Positions 47,226 to 59,459 of a stretch of DNA of 64,000 nt are shown here, in pieces. The stretch comes from Girardinichthys multiradiatus. Its lineage: Eukaryota; Chordata; Actinopteri; Cyprinodontiformes; Goodeidae. Both the position numbers and the translations under genes were made by a program. Each line of letters begins with the position of its first letter. The first letter of the stretch is position 1. The stretch lies in assembly GCF_021462225.1 (NCBI RefSeq), contig NC_061794.1, positions 16,137,784-16,201,783 on the forward strand. The letters run 5' to 3'. The notes below the pieces were generated by a model. That model made no database searches. It was not told the origin of the DNA and saw only the letters and a list, made by a program, of their open reading frames with translations.

Positions 47226-49977
47226 TTTTTTTTTTTCCTAATTTCTTTATATTAGTTGAAGAAATACACATAGTGTATGACTACAACTTTCCTCCAGAAA
47301 ACCTTAGATTAAGATACAGGTGGAAGCTGCAATATCTAGATTGGAAAATGAATCTGTACTGATAACAGATACTTTAAAACACAATTTGGGTTTCTAAAAT
47401 CTATGGGGAGACAGTAAAAGAGGTTAAATCATTAAAACCCGTCTCCCTTTTTTGGAGTAAGCACCACTGCACACACATAAATCAACTGACCGCATGCAGA
47501 ATTGGTAATAATTAACCAAACCCTTTTATGAAATAATGGAGTTTTGCTGATTGAAACCTCAACACTTAACAGCAACTACAGTCCTACAGCCCTAACAGAG
47601 GAAACGGACACTTTAAGGAATATGTTTAAACTTAAAAAAGTTGCTAAATATGAAAAATGGAAGTATTAAAAGTTTTAACTTTATCTTCCATCAAAAAAAG
47701 AAATGAAAAAATACCTTATAAAAAGGCTTCCAAGACATATATGAAAAACATAATTTTAAAATATACATTTAAAAAAATCTTTGTTGTTAAAAAAATGTAT
47801 TTCATTTTCTTACCAGTTCCAGTCATACTTAACAGTGCTTCCATTTGGTCCTCCATACATCCAGTGTAACTCGTTAGTTAAAATTGTTGGATGAGAAAAC
47901 GTAGTAAAAAAAAATAATTTTTTGTTTTCTTTTGGTCTCCTTTGTCCTACCTTATTTGATTCTACTATTGTCTAAGAAATTATGTGAAATTCTTTTCTGG
48001 GAAATTAGCAGATTTGTGGAAGTCAAACAGAAGTTCTTAAAAAATATTTTAAGGCCAAAACATCCCTTTTTTCATCTTTTGTTTTTTCTTTGCAGGTTAG
48101 ATTACTTTATTGTCATTTTATGTCTGATCAAACTAAGAAGATAAAATGGACAACAGAAAAGTCCAGTGAGAGGTGTTGAAGGTTATTTAATGTAATTGTT
48201 GTACACCAAGAGCCATTGCTTTGCAGCGATTATTAACAAATGCAACTCAAGTCACTTGATCACATGCATGATTGTTAAACAGAAGAAATAGCTGCAAAAC
48301 CACCTTTACTATCACCTACAACTAGACTTTAGAACAAAATTGTGCCTAAAAACCAGTCATATGCTCGAAAATGTTACATAATCAGCCATAGCAAGAAATA
48401 AATCTTGAGTTTGACTGCAAATGAGCGTGTTTACTTGTGTATAGAGTTTGGTTTGGTTGTATCATGAAGCACAATGCATATGATTCTCAGATTTTTATCT
48501 CTGACCATTTCTGCATGTGAGGCTCTCTTTCTGTTGTCCAAAACTCCAAGATAAGTTTGCTGTTGAGCCCTTAGAGTTTCCTTGTTCCACAAACTGTTTG
48601 TATGTAGTGTGTCTTTGTTAATGTGATGTAAGTGCTGATTGTTTAGAATAAAATGAATGCACCTATGATGTTTTTGGTTTTCATCGGAGCGTAGGTTCAG
48701 ATGGAAGTACACTAATAAAAAAAGTGCTGCAACAATTTGGGTGGATTTTGATCAGTATTTCTGTGTAGACAGATCTGTTAGTTTAACACCTAAAAACTAT
48801 TTAACAAATGTTAAATTTTAACTTCTTTTAAGTTCATATTATTCACATTAATTTGATTTCTCAAACAATTTGGTTAGGTTCAAATAATATTTTTCTTAAT
48901 AATTATGTAGATCTTAGACACAAAAGGCAATATTTGTGATTTTATATTTAATTAATATAATGTAGGTACAAAAAGCTTTTACATTCTAAATAGGATAATA
49001 TTTTTATGCCAATCTCCTCCTCTTTCAAAAGAGAAAGGGATCCGTGATTCAGGACTAATTTGGTGTTTTCTTTGTTTTTAAATGACTGAGAGCTGATTAG
49101 TTGTATATTTGACTTTTATTGGTAATTTCTGTTGAAAATACAGCCAGGGATGGATACATGATTTCCTTCCCTTCATAAAAGGATGTGACTATATGAATCA
49201 TTACTTCTGAAACCTAAACTCATACCTGAGCTTCATTTTTTGGATGATGACTCCTTTGGTGGTTTTCATAGACCAAGCAGTTTGGTAAAGATATATTTTT
49301 TTTCTTGTCTGGGCTTTAGTCTACCTGACATGTCCATAGTTGTGTGATTATCGTAAAAGATTAAACTGAGCTAAACTCTGAACCAGTTACTTTAAAAATA
49401 CAGCCCACAACATACCAAAACAAACCTGTTTGCCGCAGCTGTCAGTATCATATGAGACATAATCAATCCTCCAGCACCACCAGCAGAAAAAAGGTGGACA
49501 ATCAACAGGATAACAACAGGTCTCTAAATCTTTCAATCTAGAATCATCTTCCTGAATAAACATTTAAAACCTACAAACTCAGGTAAATGTATAGTTTCAC
49601 AGCTGAAGTCATTAATGCCCCCCAGTTTTCTGGAAGCAGAGGATATTCTCTGTCACAGCAGACATTTCTGCTGGGTTTTCCTTGACAGTTGAATCATGAC
49701 AAATATGACTAACCCGCTAAAAGCTGAAAACTAACCAAAGTTCTTGATCCAAAACAGAAGCTATATCATCCACACGTCTCGATTTTTACTAAGTAGACTT
49801 TTATTTACACTAGTTCTGTGGATGAAACCAAGAATATAAAAAAAAAACACTAAGAAGTTGTTTTAAAATATAAAATGTTAAGCTGACATATGAGTTTTTT
49901 CTCTGGTCAAAAATAGATTAGCAAAAATCTGAATTTAGGTATATTTTATTTTCATGTTTAAAATAAAAAAAAGAATC

Positions 49978-50024
49978 ACTGGACCTTTCCCTTTGGGATT
50001 AATAAAGTATTTTTGAATTGAATT
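49978..50024 (+). repeat. 3' tail of a Rex-type LINE
   Basis: CCTTTGGGATTAATAAAGTA followed by TTTTTGAATTGAATTG is a typical 3' end of fish non-LTR elements. The remainder is not recognised upstream. Confidence 0.45.
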
Positions 50025-50343
50025 GACTACAAAGGAAAAAAGCATGTTTTCTCATATTCTGACACCCTCCTCACCTCAACTTGTGCTGTCAAAGTGGTCC
50101 ATGCATATTTCTGTTTGGATTTTAGAATCAAAAACAGTAATAATAAATCAAAAACCAAGTTGTCATTTGATTTCCATTTTTAAATACACAATATGAAATT
50201 AAAATACAATTCATTGTTCTTTTAGGTAATATAAAATAATAATCTGTTTCAGATAGGCAATGAGACATAAATAAAGCAATGCATCATGGAAATTAGAGGG
50301 CTGGTTTAGAACTTTCTCGCCGTGGTATATGTTGGTGTTTTTG

Positions 50344-50354
50344 GCGCCACCTAG
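50344..50354 (-). promoter_or_regulatory. CTCF-like motif between the two genes
   Basis: The complement reads CTAGGTGGCGCC, the full YAGRKGGCRS half of the core; the preceding CCAS half has mismatches. It lies between the rad54l2 3' end and the tmem115 promoter. Confidence 0.3.
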
Positions 50355-50506
50355 AGTTGTAATGAAGAATGAGCAAAAAGTTTTCTCTCCAGATATGTAA
50401 ATGTGGTAGAGACATAGTCCAAAATATTTCCAGCCAAAATATTTTCAAATTTTGAATCGGGGAAGGTGAATATAAATGCGTGCACCAGGTTTAAGGTTTT
50501 TATTGC

Positions 50507-50521
50507 AAAAAAAAAAAAAAA
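50507..50521 (+). repeat. poly-A run
   Basis: Fifteen A between TATTGC and TTTAATC. It may be the remains of a retroposed tail, but no target duplication was seen. Confidence 0.7.
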
Positions 50522-50639
50522 TTTAATCTGCTTCGCAAATATTTGCTCCTTTGTGTTTGTTTATATCATAAAATCCTAATAAAATACATTGATTGTGGTT
50601 GCAATGTGAAAAAGGTAAAGGGGAATGAAACAACTTTTG

Positions 50640-51705
50640 TGCTGTATTTAGGAACTCAATTACCCAGCGTGCTTTGTCCCCAAGCAGTTACGTGACGTTT
50701 CCACATCCATTGCTGATGACGATGGTAAATGACTGGGAAGAGAAGTGTCTGCTAAAACAACACTATTTTCCCCAGCAGGTTTTCTTTCTAAAGACAACAG
50801 AATCAAGAAATGAAGGTTCAGTGATTTAATAGCTGGGGAAGTTTATTAGAAGGCTCTGGGGGTTTGAAACGTGTCTAAAATTGTTTTCTGGGCCTGTTGC
50901 TAACGACGGGATATCCTCGGGCTGACTCGGCAGGCAAACACCGGGGAGAGTGAGCGCAGATGACCGAAGACTGGAGCTCCGGGCTGCTGCTTTACTGCGA
51001 CCAGGTTTCGCTGACATTAACTGGCTTTTCTCGTGTCCAGGGCACCTATCTCGTCTTCTTAGATGGTGAGGGAGATAAATCATCGTAGCTGCGGTGTTGT
51101 TTTGACAGTTTGCCAGCCTTAGCACTCCGGTGTTTACAGCTAGCTCAACCAGAAGCTCATTAAAAGTAAACTGCTGTTTGTATTTGTTTCTGTTTAAAAA
51201 GAACATATTTGACTTCAAGCACATTCCGGGAAGCTGGTAGAAGTTTGTAGGATCGCGGTGCTACTATCTACAGAGTGGAGGCTAGCTTGGCAGCTAGTTT
51301 CTAAGGCTGCCTAGCTGAGGTTATCACACACTTCAGGCGTATCTACAAAGTTTGTTAGCTCGTTGAGCTGTGCAGTTATGGCTTGCTCTCAACGTTGCTG
51401 TGTTTAGCTCCGTGTGTGCCACAGAAGGTATGGTGTGACGTATTTTATTTTAAGGTAAAGGGTCTGATCAGAAAGATTAGAGAACCAAAGGCAGCTTATA
51501 CACTTTTCCGACAGCTACTGGATGAAGGCTCGCAGAAAAGGTTGGATTTGGATGTCGTCAGGACTCGCAGGTTTCTCCTGTTCTGCTAGTCATTTTTTAT
51601 CATTTAGCAACGTATAACTTCTGCTACACCAGACGGAACTGATTCGCCTGGAGGCGCTCTTTGGGCATATTTGCTCAAGGAAGATCCTCATCCAAGCAGA
51701 CTAAA
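50640..51705 (+). promoter_or_regulatory. tmem115: probable tmem115 promoter and 5' UTR
   Basis: This block between the genes is richer in G, C and CpG than its surroundings. A CRE/E-box-like ACGTGACGT lies at about 50690-50698. No TATA box is obvious. A short open stretch at 51383-51589 has no family similarity and is read as UTR. The transcription start and any noncoding exon cannot be fixed from sequence alone. Confidence 0.45.
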
Positions 51706-52197
51706 ATGAATCGTTACCTGCCTGTGGCCCGACAGCACTTCCTGGCTGCCCTTGCCAGCACCAGTGTGGTGGTAAAAACTATCAGTGCTGTGGTGGTCCT
51801 CCTCTACCTGCTGTCCTGGGCTGTGGACACTTCATATTCACTGGGGGTGACCCCTGGCTACCTGTTTCCACCTAACTTCTGGGTGTGGACTCTGGTGACC
51901 CACGGGCTGGTGGAGCAGCATGTATGGGGCGTGGCAGCCAATGTGGGGACAGTCATGGCCTGTGGGCGCCTCCTGGAGCCTTTGTGGGGTGCTCTGGAGC
52001 TCCTGATCTTCTTCGCAGTGGTAAATGTGACGGCAGGACTCCTGGCAGGCCTCTCCTACCTCCTCACCTATGTTGCCACCTTCCACCTGGACTTCCTGTT
52101 TGCTGTGCACATCTATGGAGTCGCTGGCTTCTTGGGAGGTGTCCTGGTGGCTCTGAAGCAGACCATGGGGGATTCCACGGTACTCAGAGTTCCACAG
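51706..52197 (+). CDS. tmem115: tmem115 coding exon 1
   Basis: 164 codons from ATG 51706 to CAG 52197, with donor GTGAGA. It carries the N-terminal membrane segments and ends at the conserved KQTMGD...LRVPQ. It is richer in G and C than the flanks, as expected of a first coding exon near a promoter. Confidence 0.96.
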
Positions 52198-55100
52198 GTG
52201 AGACTAACAGATGTCTTTACAGTGACGTTTATTTAGAGCGAGTGTATTATCAGTGTAATGATATGCAAGAACAGTGTTGTCTGAGCTCTAAATACAGCTG
52301 AACAAACATGCATTAGAACTTTAAAATATTGATAAAATCAAATCTTAAGAGTGTTGTCATCACACATTAAAAACACCGGGGGGATAAACAGGGTTTTCAG
52401 TGTTTACGTCACCGATCTGAGCCAATCAAGGGAAGAGTGGACAATTCTGGTCTCTGCCTCAGTGATTGGTGTGTCTCCATATAATTTAAGCGTTTATCTT
52501 TGTCAGTCATTGCTACACTGACCATAGTGTTTAGTGGGTGGGTGTGTTTTTAGTCTCTTATTTGGAAGTAGGTTCCTGAATGAATGTTACACAGATGTTT
52601 GCAGAATACCACAATGTTTTGTTGACAATCATATCTCCTTTTTAAAGCCCTGTTGTATCATAAGGGATATTACTGTTTGTGGTTGCAAACACATCATGTT
52701 CCACAGTCATATTAGTGTCGGATAAAGGCATGATTTATTCTACCAAAGCTAAACAAAGCAGTGTTTTACAGGTCAACAGTTAATATGTTGACCTCTGCAT
52801 GACATCAGTACTCCAATGGGGTTGTCATTTTTTATTTATTTCCCAAAATAGGTCGACACATGGCTTAAGTGATTTACATTTACCATTCATTTACAGCGTT
52901 ATGCATAACAGCATGGCGTGAGCGGTAATATGACATGTTTGTTCTTTGCTAAAGGTAAAATTAGCTACTCATTTCAGGCACTTTTCCAAAACTAATTTGA
53001 CTCTAGACCCAGAAACCGTATATGACCGTACCTGAACTCCCTTCTGTAGCAATGACCACAATAAAAACATGTAAGATGCTGCACAGCAGAGCCAAACTGT
53101 TTCACAAACAGCAAATTAGCAAGTTGTTCCTTATTATCCCGTAGGGACATTTTTCTTTCAATTTAGGTTTCTTTTTTGTTTTTATTTTTTTTACAAAGAG
53201 ACACTAATTGACATCCAAAAATAGGGGATATGCAGCGAATTTCATCTGTGCACCTATGTCTGTAGCATGCGCAGAGCAATCAACACATTAATGTTGCAAC
53301 TAAGCTGTAAAACACTACAGTGTGGTCTGTCAAGATGCCTGATTTTATGCCCTGAATTATGTGATATTAATGTACTCTTATAATGCCTTTTCCTAAATGT
53401 TATGTGAAGGCCAGCCTTTGATGGTACTTGAAGGAAAGGTATCCTGCCTGGTAATCCAATAGGTGCTCACTTTTTTTTAGAGATACCTAACATTAGAGTA
53501 TAATCTGCTGTAATGACTTGACTGAAATAGCAATTGTGAAAGAAAAGTTAGAAATGGACTTTTCCCAGGTTAACGATCACATTCCTGATTCTCTTCATCA
53601 GAAATGTTCTTCCTGTGGTTTCAGGTGAGACTCAAAGCTGCTCCAGCTTTGGTCCTCCTCTTCCTGGCCTTGCTGCGATTGTCTGGGCTGTTCGACAGCT
53701 GTGCCCCACTGGCTGCTTACAGTTATGGCGCTCTATCCGGCTGGGTGTACCTGCGCTTCTACCAGAGACACAGCCGGGGCCGTGGGGATATGTCAGACCA
53801 CTTTGCCTTTGCGAGTTTCTTCCCTGAGGCGGTCCAGCCTGCGGTGGGGCTGCTTGCGGGGCTCGTGCATGCCGCCCTGGTGAAGATAAAGGTGTGCAGG
53901 AAGATGGTAAAGAGATACGATGTGGGGGCACCCTCCTCTATTACTATCAGCTTGCCAGGGACAGACCCACAGGATGCAGAGAGACGGAGGTAAGCCAAGG
54001 CCCCAGTAAATAGAATATTGGTTACAGATCCGAAGTTGTTTTTAACTAACTGTAATAATCTAGACACGGTAGTTTGAAGTTTTGATTGTTTTTGCAATAA
54101 ATATCAAATCAACGTGAAACGGCTAGCAGAGAACCATAGTATTTGGTTTTTAAATCATTTGAGTCGACAGTTTTGAACACTCAATTAATCAAAAACTCTC
54201 CTGCCCGTAATAAAAGGCTCCTTTTTGTCTTGTCTGCTTGTTTGGTTTGTTATGCAGCTGTGGTGTTTTTCCATTCACAGCCTTTGTGAATTCTTTCACA
54301 TGCTGACCAACACCTACTGTCAAGAATTATCTTTCTGTCGGCTCAATTGTCAGACAGGCACATCTGGAAGCTGCTGCTCAGATTCAGTTAATATTAGATG
54401 CTTTCGCAAACACTCACACACAGTTATGGGACAGTGTTTTTTCTCTTCCAGTTTGGCACATGCGGAGACTGAAATTGTAGCCCATTCTTCTCTGCAAAAT
54501 AGCTCAAGCTCAATCAGAGCATCTGCAAACATCAGTTTTTAAGTCTTGCCACAGATTTCTAATTGGACTTTAGATCCGAACTTTGACTAAGCCATTCTAA
54601 TACATAAACATGTTCTGATTCAAACCATTCCGTTGGAGCTCTGGTTGTATGTGTAGGTGCTGCTGAAAGGTGCAGGTCTTTTGCAGCTTTTAACAGGTAT
54701 TTCTCCTGTGTTTAGCTTCATCTATCTTCCTATCAACTCTGACCAGCTTCCTCGTCCCTGCTAAAAATAGCATCCCCACAGCATGATGCCGCCACCATGT
54801 TTTACCAAAGGAATGGAATGTTTAGAGTGATGGTTCTTGGTTTTCTTCCAAAACTACTGTTTTGCATTTTGGCCAAATAGTTTGATTTTGGTGTCTTCTG
54901 TTCAGAACACATTCCTCCACATTGTTTCAACAATACAACTGGAGACAAAGAGTACCTCTTATTGCTTTCTTTCAACAGTTGGTTTTTTCTTGCCACCTCT
55001 GCTGCTCATTAAGAGCTGCTTCTCCGATTAATGGTCTCCTTGCGTGGCCTGTTAATTTACTGTTAGTCATGTGCAGGCAGATTTGCAGTTGTGCCATACT

Positions 55101-55898
55101 CTGAACAGATTGACACATCAGTGTTTGTAATTTTGCGATCGCAAAGGACTGCTTGGATGCAATATTTCGTAGGTAGTCATATTCCAAGAGCCATGCATTC
55201 ACAGTTTTCCATGTCTACAATCAGTTCTGCCTTTGGTTAGTGTTTAACTGCCCTTGATGCCCACAATAGATGCATCATTTTAGTGGCTCACAGAAAATTT
55301 ACGGGAAATATGTAACAGGTGAGTTCTGAATGCAGTTGATTCCACCGGATTTTATTTAGGGGTGTCAGGGGCTGAACAGAAATGAATGGCACACATGTTG
55401 GACATTTTGTATTTCAACAAACCATATTTATTGGTAGAAAGATGTCTGGTGTCTTTCAACTAGAATGTGGGAGATGAAAATGTGTTCTTTGTGTGTAAAT
55501 GTGGGTTTCCCTCAGCTTTAAATTACTGTTGTTTTTTTCTATTCAAAAGGGCTTTCCCAGTTTTTGAGCATTGTCTTTTGTTGCTTCTTCAATGCAGACA
55601 ATTGGCCTTGAAAGCACTGAATGAACGTCTAAAGCGAGTCGAAGACCAGTCCGCTTGGCCCAGCATGGACGATGAGGAAGATGACGACGACGACGAGGTC
55701 CGAACCGACACCCAACCGCTCCTCTCCGATGGGCGTGACACCTTGTCCTCCACACCACGGACATCCGGAGGACCCACGGGTGCTTCCCTCTCCTCCCCAT
55801 CGTCAGCATCACACAGCGGTGGGACAGCATCTTCAGGTGGAGTGCAACACCCTGAATCCAGCATTATCACCTTTGAGGATGCAAGTTCTAGATCATAG
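51706..55898 (+). CDS. tmem115: transmembrane protein 115 (3 coding exons, 385 aa)
   Basis: TMEM115 is a Golgi multi-pass membrane protein of the rhomboid-like (DUF1751) superfamily, without protease activity, linked to retrograde Golgi-ER traffic and the COG complex (family knowledge). Coding exons: 51706-52197, 53625-53989 and 55598-55898. They join in phase to 385 residues; the human protein is 351. ATG at 51706 (AAAATGA context) matches the family start just before ARQHFLAAL. Visible: hydrophobic segments at about residues 21-40, 97-122, 128-150, 169-185 and 195-210, the TPGYLFPPNFWVWTL and RLLEPLWGALELL blocks, YLRFYQRHSRGRGDM, KRYDVGAPSSITISLPG, a helical QLALKALNERLKRVEDQ, and an acidic MDDEEDDDDDE run. 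The Ser/Thr/Gly-rich tail is longer than in mammals. It ends with SSIITFEDA, like the mammalian SLITFE terminus. Confidence 0.97.
52198..53624. other. tmem115: tmem115 intron 1
   Basis: GT-AG intron of 1427 bases with no recognisable repeat or exon. Confidence 0.85.
53625..53989 (+). CDS. tmem115: tmem115 coding exon 2
   Basis: The acceptor GGTTTCAG and donor AG|GTAAGC flank the exon. It encodes VRLKAAPALVLLFLALLRL, GWVYLRFYQRHSRGRGDM, DHFAFASFFPE, and KRYDVGAPSSITISLPGTDP. The Arg codon at its end is split. Confidence 0.96.
54440..55435 (-). mobile_element. old Tc1 relic, antisense, in tmem115 intron 2
   Basis: CTCAAGCTCAATCAGAGCAT, CTTGCCACAGATTTCTAATT, CAGCATGATGCCGCCACCAT and GATTTGCAGTTGTGCCATAC follow the order of the reverse-complemented Tc1 also seen at 39788-41940. 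It ends near TTTATTTAGGGGTGTCAGGG. Stops in all frames. Confidence 0.65.
55598..55898 (+). CDS. tmem115: tmem115 coding exon 3 (stop TAG)
   Basis: The acceptor CAATGCAG precedes it and TAG lies at 55896-55898. It encodes the cytosolic tail: an amphipathic LALKALNERLKRVEDQ helix, an acidic DDEEDDDDDE run, a Ser/Thr/Gly-rich spacer and a conserved ITFE end. Confidence 0.95.
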
Positions 55899-56205
55899 CA
55901 AGAAGGATCCTGGTGTGTGGAGATACACGCTCTTGTTGGTGTCGCTGGCAAGTATACTAGCGCTTCAAGCGTCCCTAACTAGTATACATTCAATAATGAT
56001 GATTAGATGTCGGTATTTCATTCTATACACAACATATGTGATGAGTTAACACATGAAATTGTGCTCTCACAAACACTCTGTCAAGACTGTAAAGTGCATT
56101 CAGTTCAGACTTGTTGGTTGCAAACACGCTGCGCAGTCAGCCAAACTAAAAACCTAGTTGCTATTCTCTTTCCTATGTGCAACTGAAAATAAAATAAAGA
56201 TCTGT
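55899..56205 (+). other. tmem115: probable tmem115 3' UTR with polyadenylation signals
   Basis: After the stop there is AT-rich sequence with two overlapping AATAAA signals at 56188-56193 and 56193-56198, followed by a GT-rich TGTCTTGTT stretch that could be the downstream element. The 3' end is inferred. Confidence 0.55.
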
Positions 56206-57106
56206 CTTGTTAGGGCCTAATCCCAACTTGCAGAACTCTGATCACTGCTACATGTATGTCACCTTCTTTGTGAAATAACAAAATCAGTGTGCAAATTCTT
56301 TTCTAAGTCTTTTTTTTTTTTAGAACAGCCATGTTTGATGTTTTTGCCTGCCTGCTACAAGAAAACAGTTGGTGACAGATGCACGCTGAAGTTTTTGATT
56401 CCTTGCTTGATAAGTGCAGACAAAAATGGCTTCCAGTGACACTAGCTGCTGGTTTGGTTCCAGACGCATCACCAGCTGTGTAACACAAAGTATGAACAGC
56501 GTCTACATGGTACCAACCTGCTGAACCAGAGCAAAGAAGTTCCAATTGAAAGTCGACACCAAGCTCAAAGACTTGAAGAAGTGCAGAAGAAATTCTCCTG
56601 AGGCATATTATTTCCCACATGAAGTCTCTGTGAAAGCACAGAGGAAGAAATGGAGTATATACCTGTTTTTATTTTTAACTGCTTTGCTGAAACACTAGAA
56701 AATGTTTAATTTTTTTCTTCTTCTGGTTCTGTTGATCTCTAAAAGAAATAAAAATTTAGTTTTCTTGGACATGTTGGCCTTGTTACGCTCTTACTCCTCT
56801 GTTGAGCGTTTTTGTTTTAGGAGTTGCAGTATGAAATGTTCAGTACAACTGTGGGTTTCTGGGATCTGTAGCCATTCCATAATCTTAGTACATGTAATGT
56901 AATGTATGGGTGGGCATTATCTGTGAAGTTGGTCTTTTTCACCTTTACTAATGAGACAAAAGGTGATGATGAGCAAGAGGAGTGTTGAAACCAGGCCTTT
57001 TTGGTTGTAACAGACAAAAGTTTTATGATATCCTAATTTCAATTCGGATTTTTCAGCTCGATTGGTTTTAGAGCTTTAACCCTGGGAACACGTAACTCCA
57101 CTTGTA

Positions 57107-58715
57107 CAGGTCCTTCTCAAAATATTAGCATATTGTGATAAAGTTAATTATTTTCCATAATGTAATGTTGAAAATTTAACATTCATATATTTTAGATTCA
57201 TTGCACACTAACTGAAATATTTCAGGTCTTTTATTGTCTTAATACGGATGATTTTGGCATACAGCTCATGAAAACCCAAAATTCCTATCTCACAAAATTA
57301 GCATATCATTAAAAGGGTCTCTAAACGAGCTATGAACCTAATCATCTGAATCAACGAGTTAACTCTAAACACCTGCAAAAGATTCCTGAGGCCTTTAAAA
57401 CTCCCAGCCTGGTTCATCACTCAAAACCTCAATCATGGGTAAGACTGCCGACCTGACTGCTGTCCAGAAGGCCACTATTGACACCCTCAAGCAAGAGGGT
57501 AAGACACAGAAAGACATTTCTGAACGAATAGGCTGTTCCCAGAGTGCTGTATCAAGGCACCTCAGTGGGAAGTCTGTGGGAAGGAAAAAGTGTGGCAGAA
57601 AACGCTGCACAACGAGAAGAGGTGTCCGGACCCTGAGGAAGATTGTGGAGAAGGGCCGATTCCAGACCTTGGGGGACCTGCGGAAGCAGTGGACTGAGTC
57701 TGGAGTAGAAACATCCAGAGCCACCGTGCACAGGCGTTTGCAGGAAATGGACTACAGGTGCCGCATTCCCCAGGTCAAGCCACTTTTGAACCAGAAACAG
57801 CAGCAGAAGTGCCTGACCTGGGCTACAGAGAAGCAGCACTGGACTGTTGCTCAGTGGTCCAAAGTACTTTTTCGGATGAAAGCAAATTCTGCATGTCATT
57901 CGGAAATCAAGGTGCCAGAGTCTGGAGGAAGACTGGGGAGAAGGAAATGCCAACATGCCAGAAGTCCAGTGTCAAGTACCCACAGTCAGTGATGGTCTGG
58001 GGTGCCGTGTCAGCTGCTGGTGTTGGTCCACTGTGTTTTATCAAGGGCAGGGTCAATGCAGCTAGCTATCAGGAGATTTTGGAGCACTTCATGCTTCCAT
58101 CTGCTGAAAAGCTTTATGGAGATGAAGATTTCATTTTTCAGCACGACCTGGCACCTGCTCACAGTGCCAAAACCACTGGTAAATGGTTTACTGACCATGG
58201 TATCACTGGGCTCAATTGGCCTGCCAACTCTCCTGACCTGAACCCCATAGAGAATCTGTGGGATATTGTGAAGAGAACGTTGAGAGACTCAAGACCCAAC
58301 ACTCTGGATGAGCTAAAGGCCGCTATCGAAGCATCCTGGGCCTCCATAAGACCTCAGCAGTGCCACAGGCTGATTGCCTCCATGCCACGCCGCATTGAAG
58401 CAGTCATTTCTGCAAAAGGATTCCCGACCAAGTATTGAGTGCATAACTGTACATGATTATTTGAAGGTTGACGTTTTTTGTATTAAAAACACTTTTCTTT
58501 TATTGGTCGGATGAAATATGCTAATTTTGTGAGATAGGAATTTTGGGTTTTCATGAGCTGTATGCCAAAATCATCCGTATTAAGACAATAAAAGACCTGA
58601 AATATTTCAGTTAGTGTGCAATGAATCTAAAATATATGAATGTAAAATTTTCATCATTACATTATGGAAAATAATGAACTTTATCATAATATGCTAATAT
58701 TTTGAGAAGGACCTG
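57107..58715 (+). mobile_element. nearly intact Tc1 element copy 2, 1609 bp
   Basis: It starts CAGGTCCTTCTCAAAATATT after TA (57105-57106) and ends TTTTGAGAAGGACCTG before TA (58716-58717). The inverted terminal repeats are about 210 bp each and almost identical, with CATATTAGC-type motifs and a repeated TTTCAGGTCTTTTATTGTCT. One frameshift is the only visible lesion. It lies about 0.9 kb downstream of tmem115. Confidence 0.93.
57435..58438 (+). pseudogene. Tc1 transposase with one frameshift (copy 2)
   Basis: ATG 57435 opens [20 protein letters not shown] with the HTH (KDISERIGCSQSAVSRHL) and a second DNA-binding helix region (SGVETSRATVHRRL). At about 57867-57872 the run ACTTTTTCGG has five T where copy 1 has six, so the frame jumps just before SDESKF. 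Downstream the catalytic triad D, D, E is present, with 34 residues between the second Asp (QHDLAPAHS) and Glu (NPIENLW), i.e. DD34E. The stop TGA follows FPTKY. Full length would be about 334 residues. Confidence 0.9.
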
Positions 58716-58717
58716 TA

Positions 58718-59459
58718 CTCTTGCTTTGATTTGTATTCCACCTGTCAGGAAATCCTCTAGGGGTAACATTTTTCACTTCTTAAATCAAAGTGTAAGGTGG
58801 TTAATTATTTTCCAACATGACAGACAGCCAAATAATTTCATCAATACCAACATGAAGTCCATGCAGACAAAGGTCAGCGATGTGATCATTGCTCCACGTG
58901 TCCTTTTTGATTAAAGTTATTATTATTGGAAGTGATCACTGCGATGTCAAATCTGTTTCTTATTTTTGGAAGTTTGGACACTTCAGTTGAACTGAGAAGA
59001 TAAATGAGTTTTAAAACTGCACCATCAGTGGCTGAAACTTCTTTTTTACTTCTTAATTAATATTCTGATATTCTCATAATGGAAAAAAGTCTTACCCGAG
59101 TTTGAGCGTGCCCCATTAAAGGAAAAAGTAGTAAATGTAAGGTGCATCATATTTATGATCTTTGTATCTAATACTTATTTAACTTTGGGGATTCTGCCTC
59201 TCATTGGTGGCATGAGAGTTGCAAAAACTGGTAATAATGCATAAATTCAATTCAAACAGGCAGCACATCTATGGAAAGAGTCACACATTGTAGGACCATA
59301 TTATTGAAACAGATGTTTTACTTGAGTATATTACAACTTGACTGCCTTGTGTTGTCCCAGTATACTAGGGTTAGTATACTCCCCCTAACCTCTAACAGAT
59401 TTGCTTCCTGACAGAGATAAGCTGAATAAGTACAAAAAGCAATTTGATTTTTGTACTTT
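58718..59459. other. no gene recognised
   Basis: AT-rich spacer between two Tc1-derived sequences. TAGTATAC strings at 59360-59378 form a short imperfect repeat. Confidence 0.4.

Larger units (their letters stand above)
47226..50639. other. intergenic spacer between rad54l2 and tmem115
   Basis: Very AT-rich. Contains the LINE tail at 49978 and a CTCF-like motif at 50344; short open frames at 47657-47869 and 48431-48712 show no domain. Further AATAAA signals at about 48392 and 48644 could serve longer rad54l2 transcripts. Confidence 0.45.

Noticed and set aside
51383..51589. 68-codon ORF just upstream of tmem115
   Set aside because: It is followed by a stop before the conserved tmem115 ATG and has no homology. 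Most likely 5' UTR or a chance upstream ORF.
53632..54097. Minus-strand ORFs of 99 and 112 codons opposite tmem115 exon 2
   Set aside because: They are shadows of the GC-rich coding exon on the other strand, without any family similarity.
55543..55951. Minus-strand ORFs of 95 and 120 codons opposite tmem115 exon 3
   Set aside because: Shadows of the acidic and Ser-rich tail; poly-Ser and Arg-rich translations are explained by the reverse of the Asp/Glu codons.
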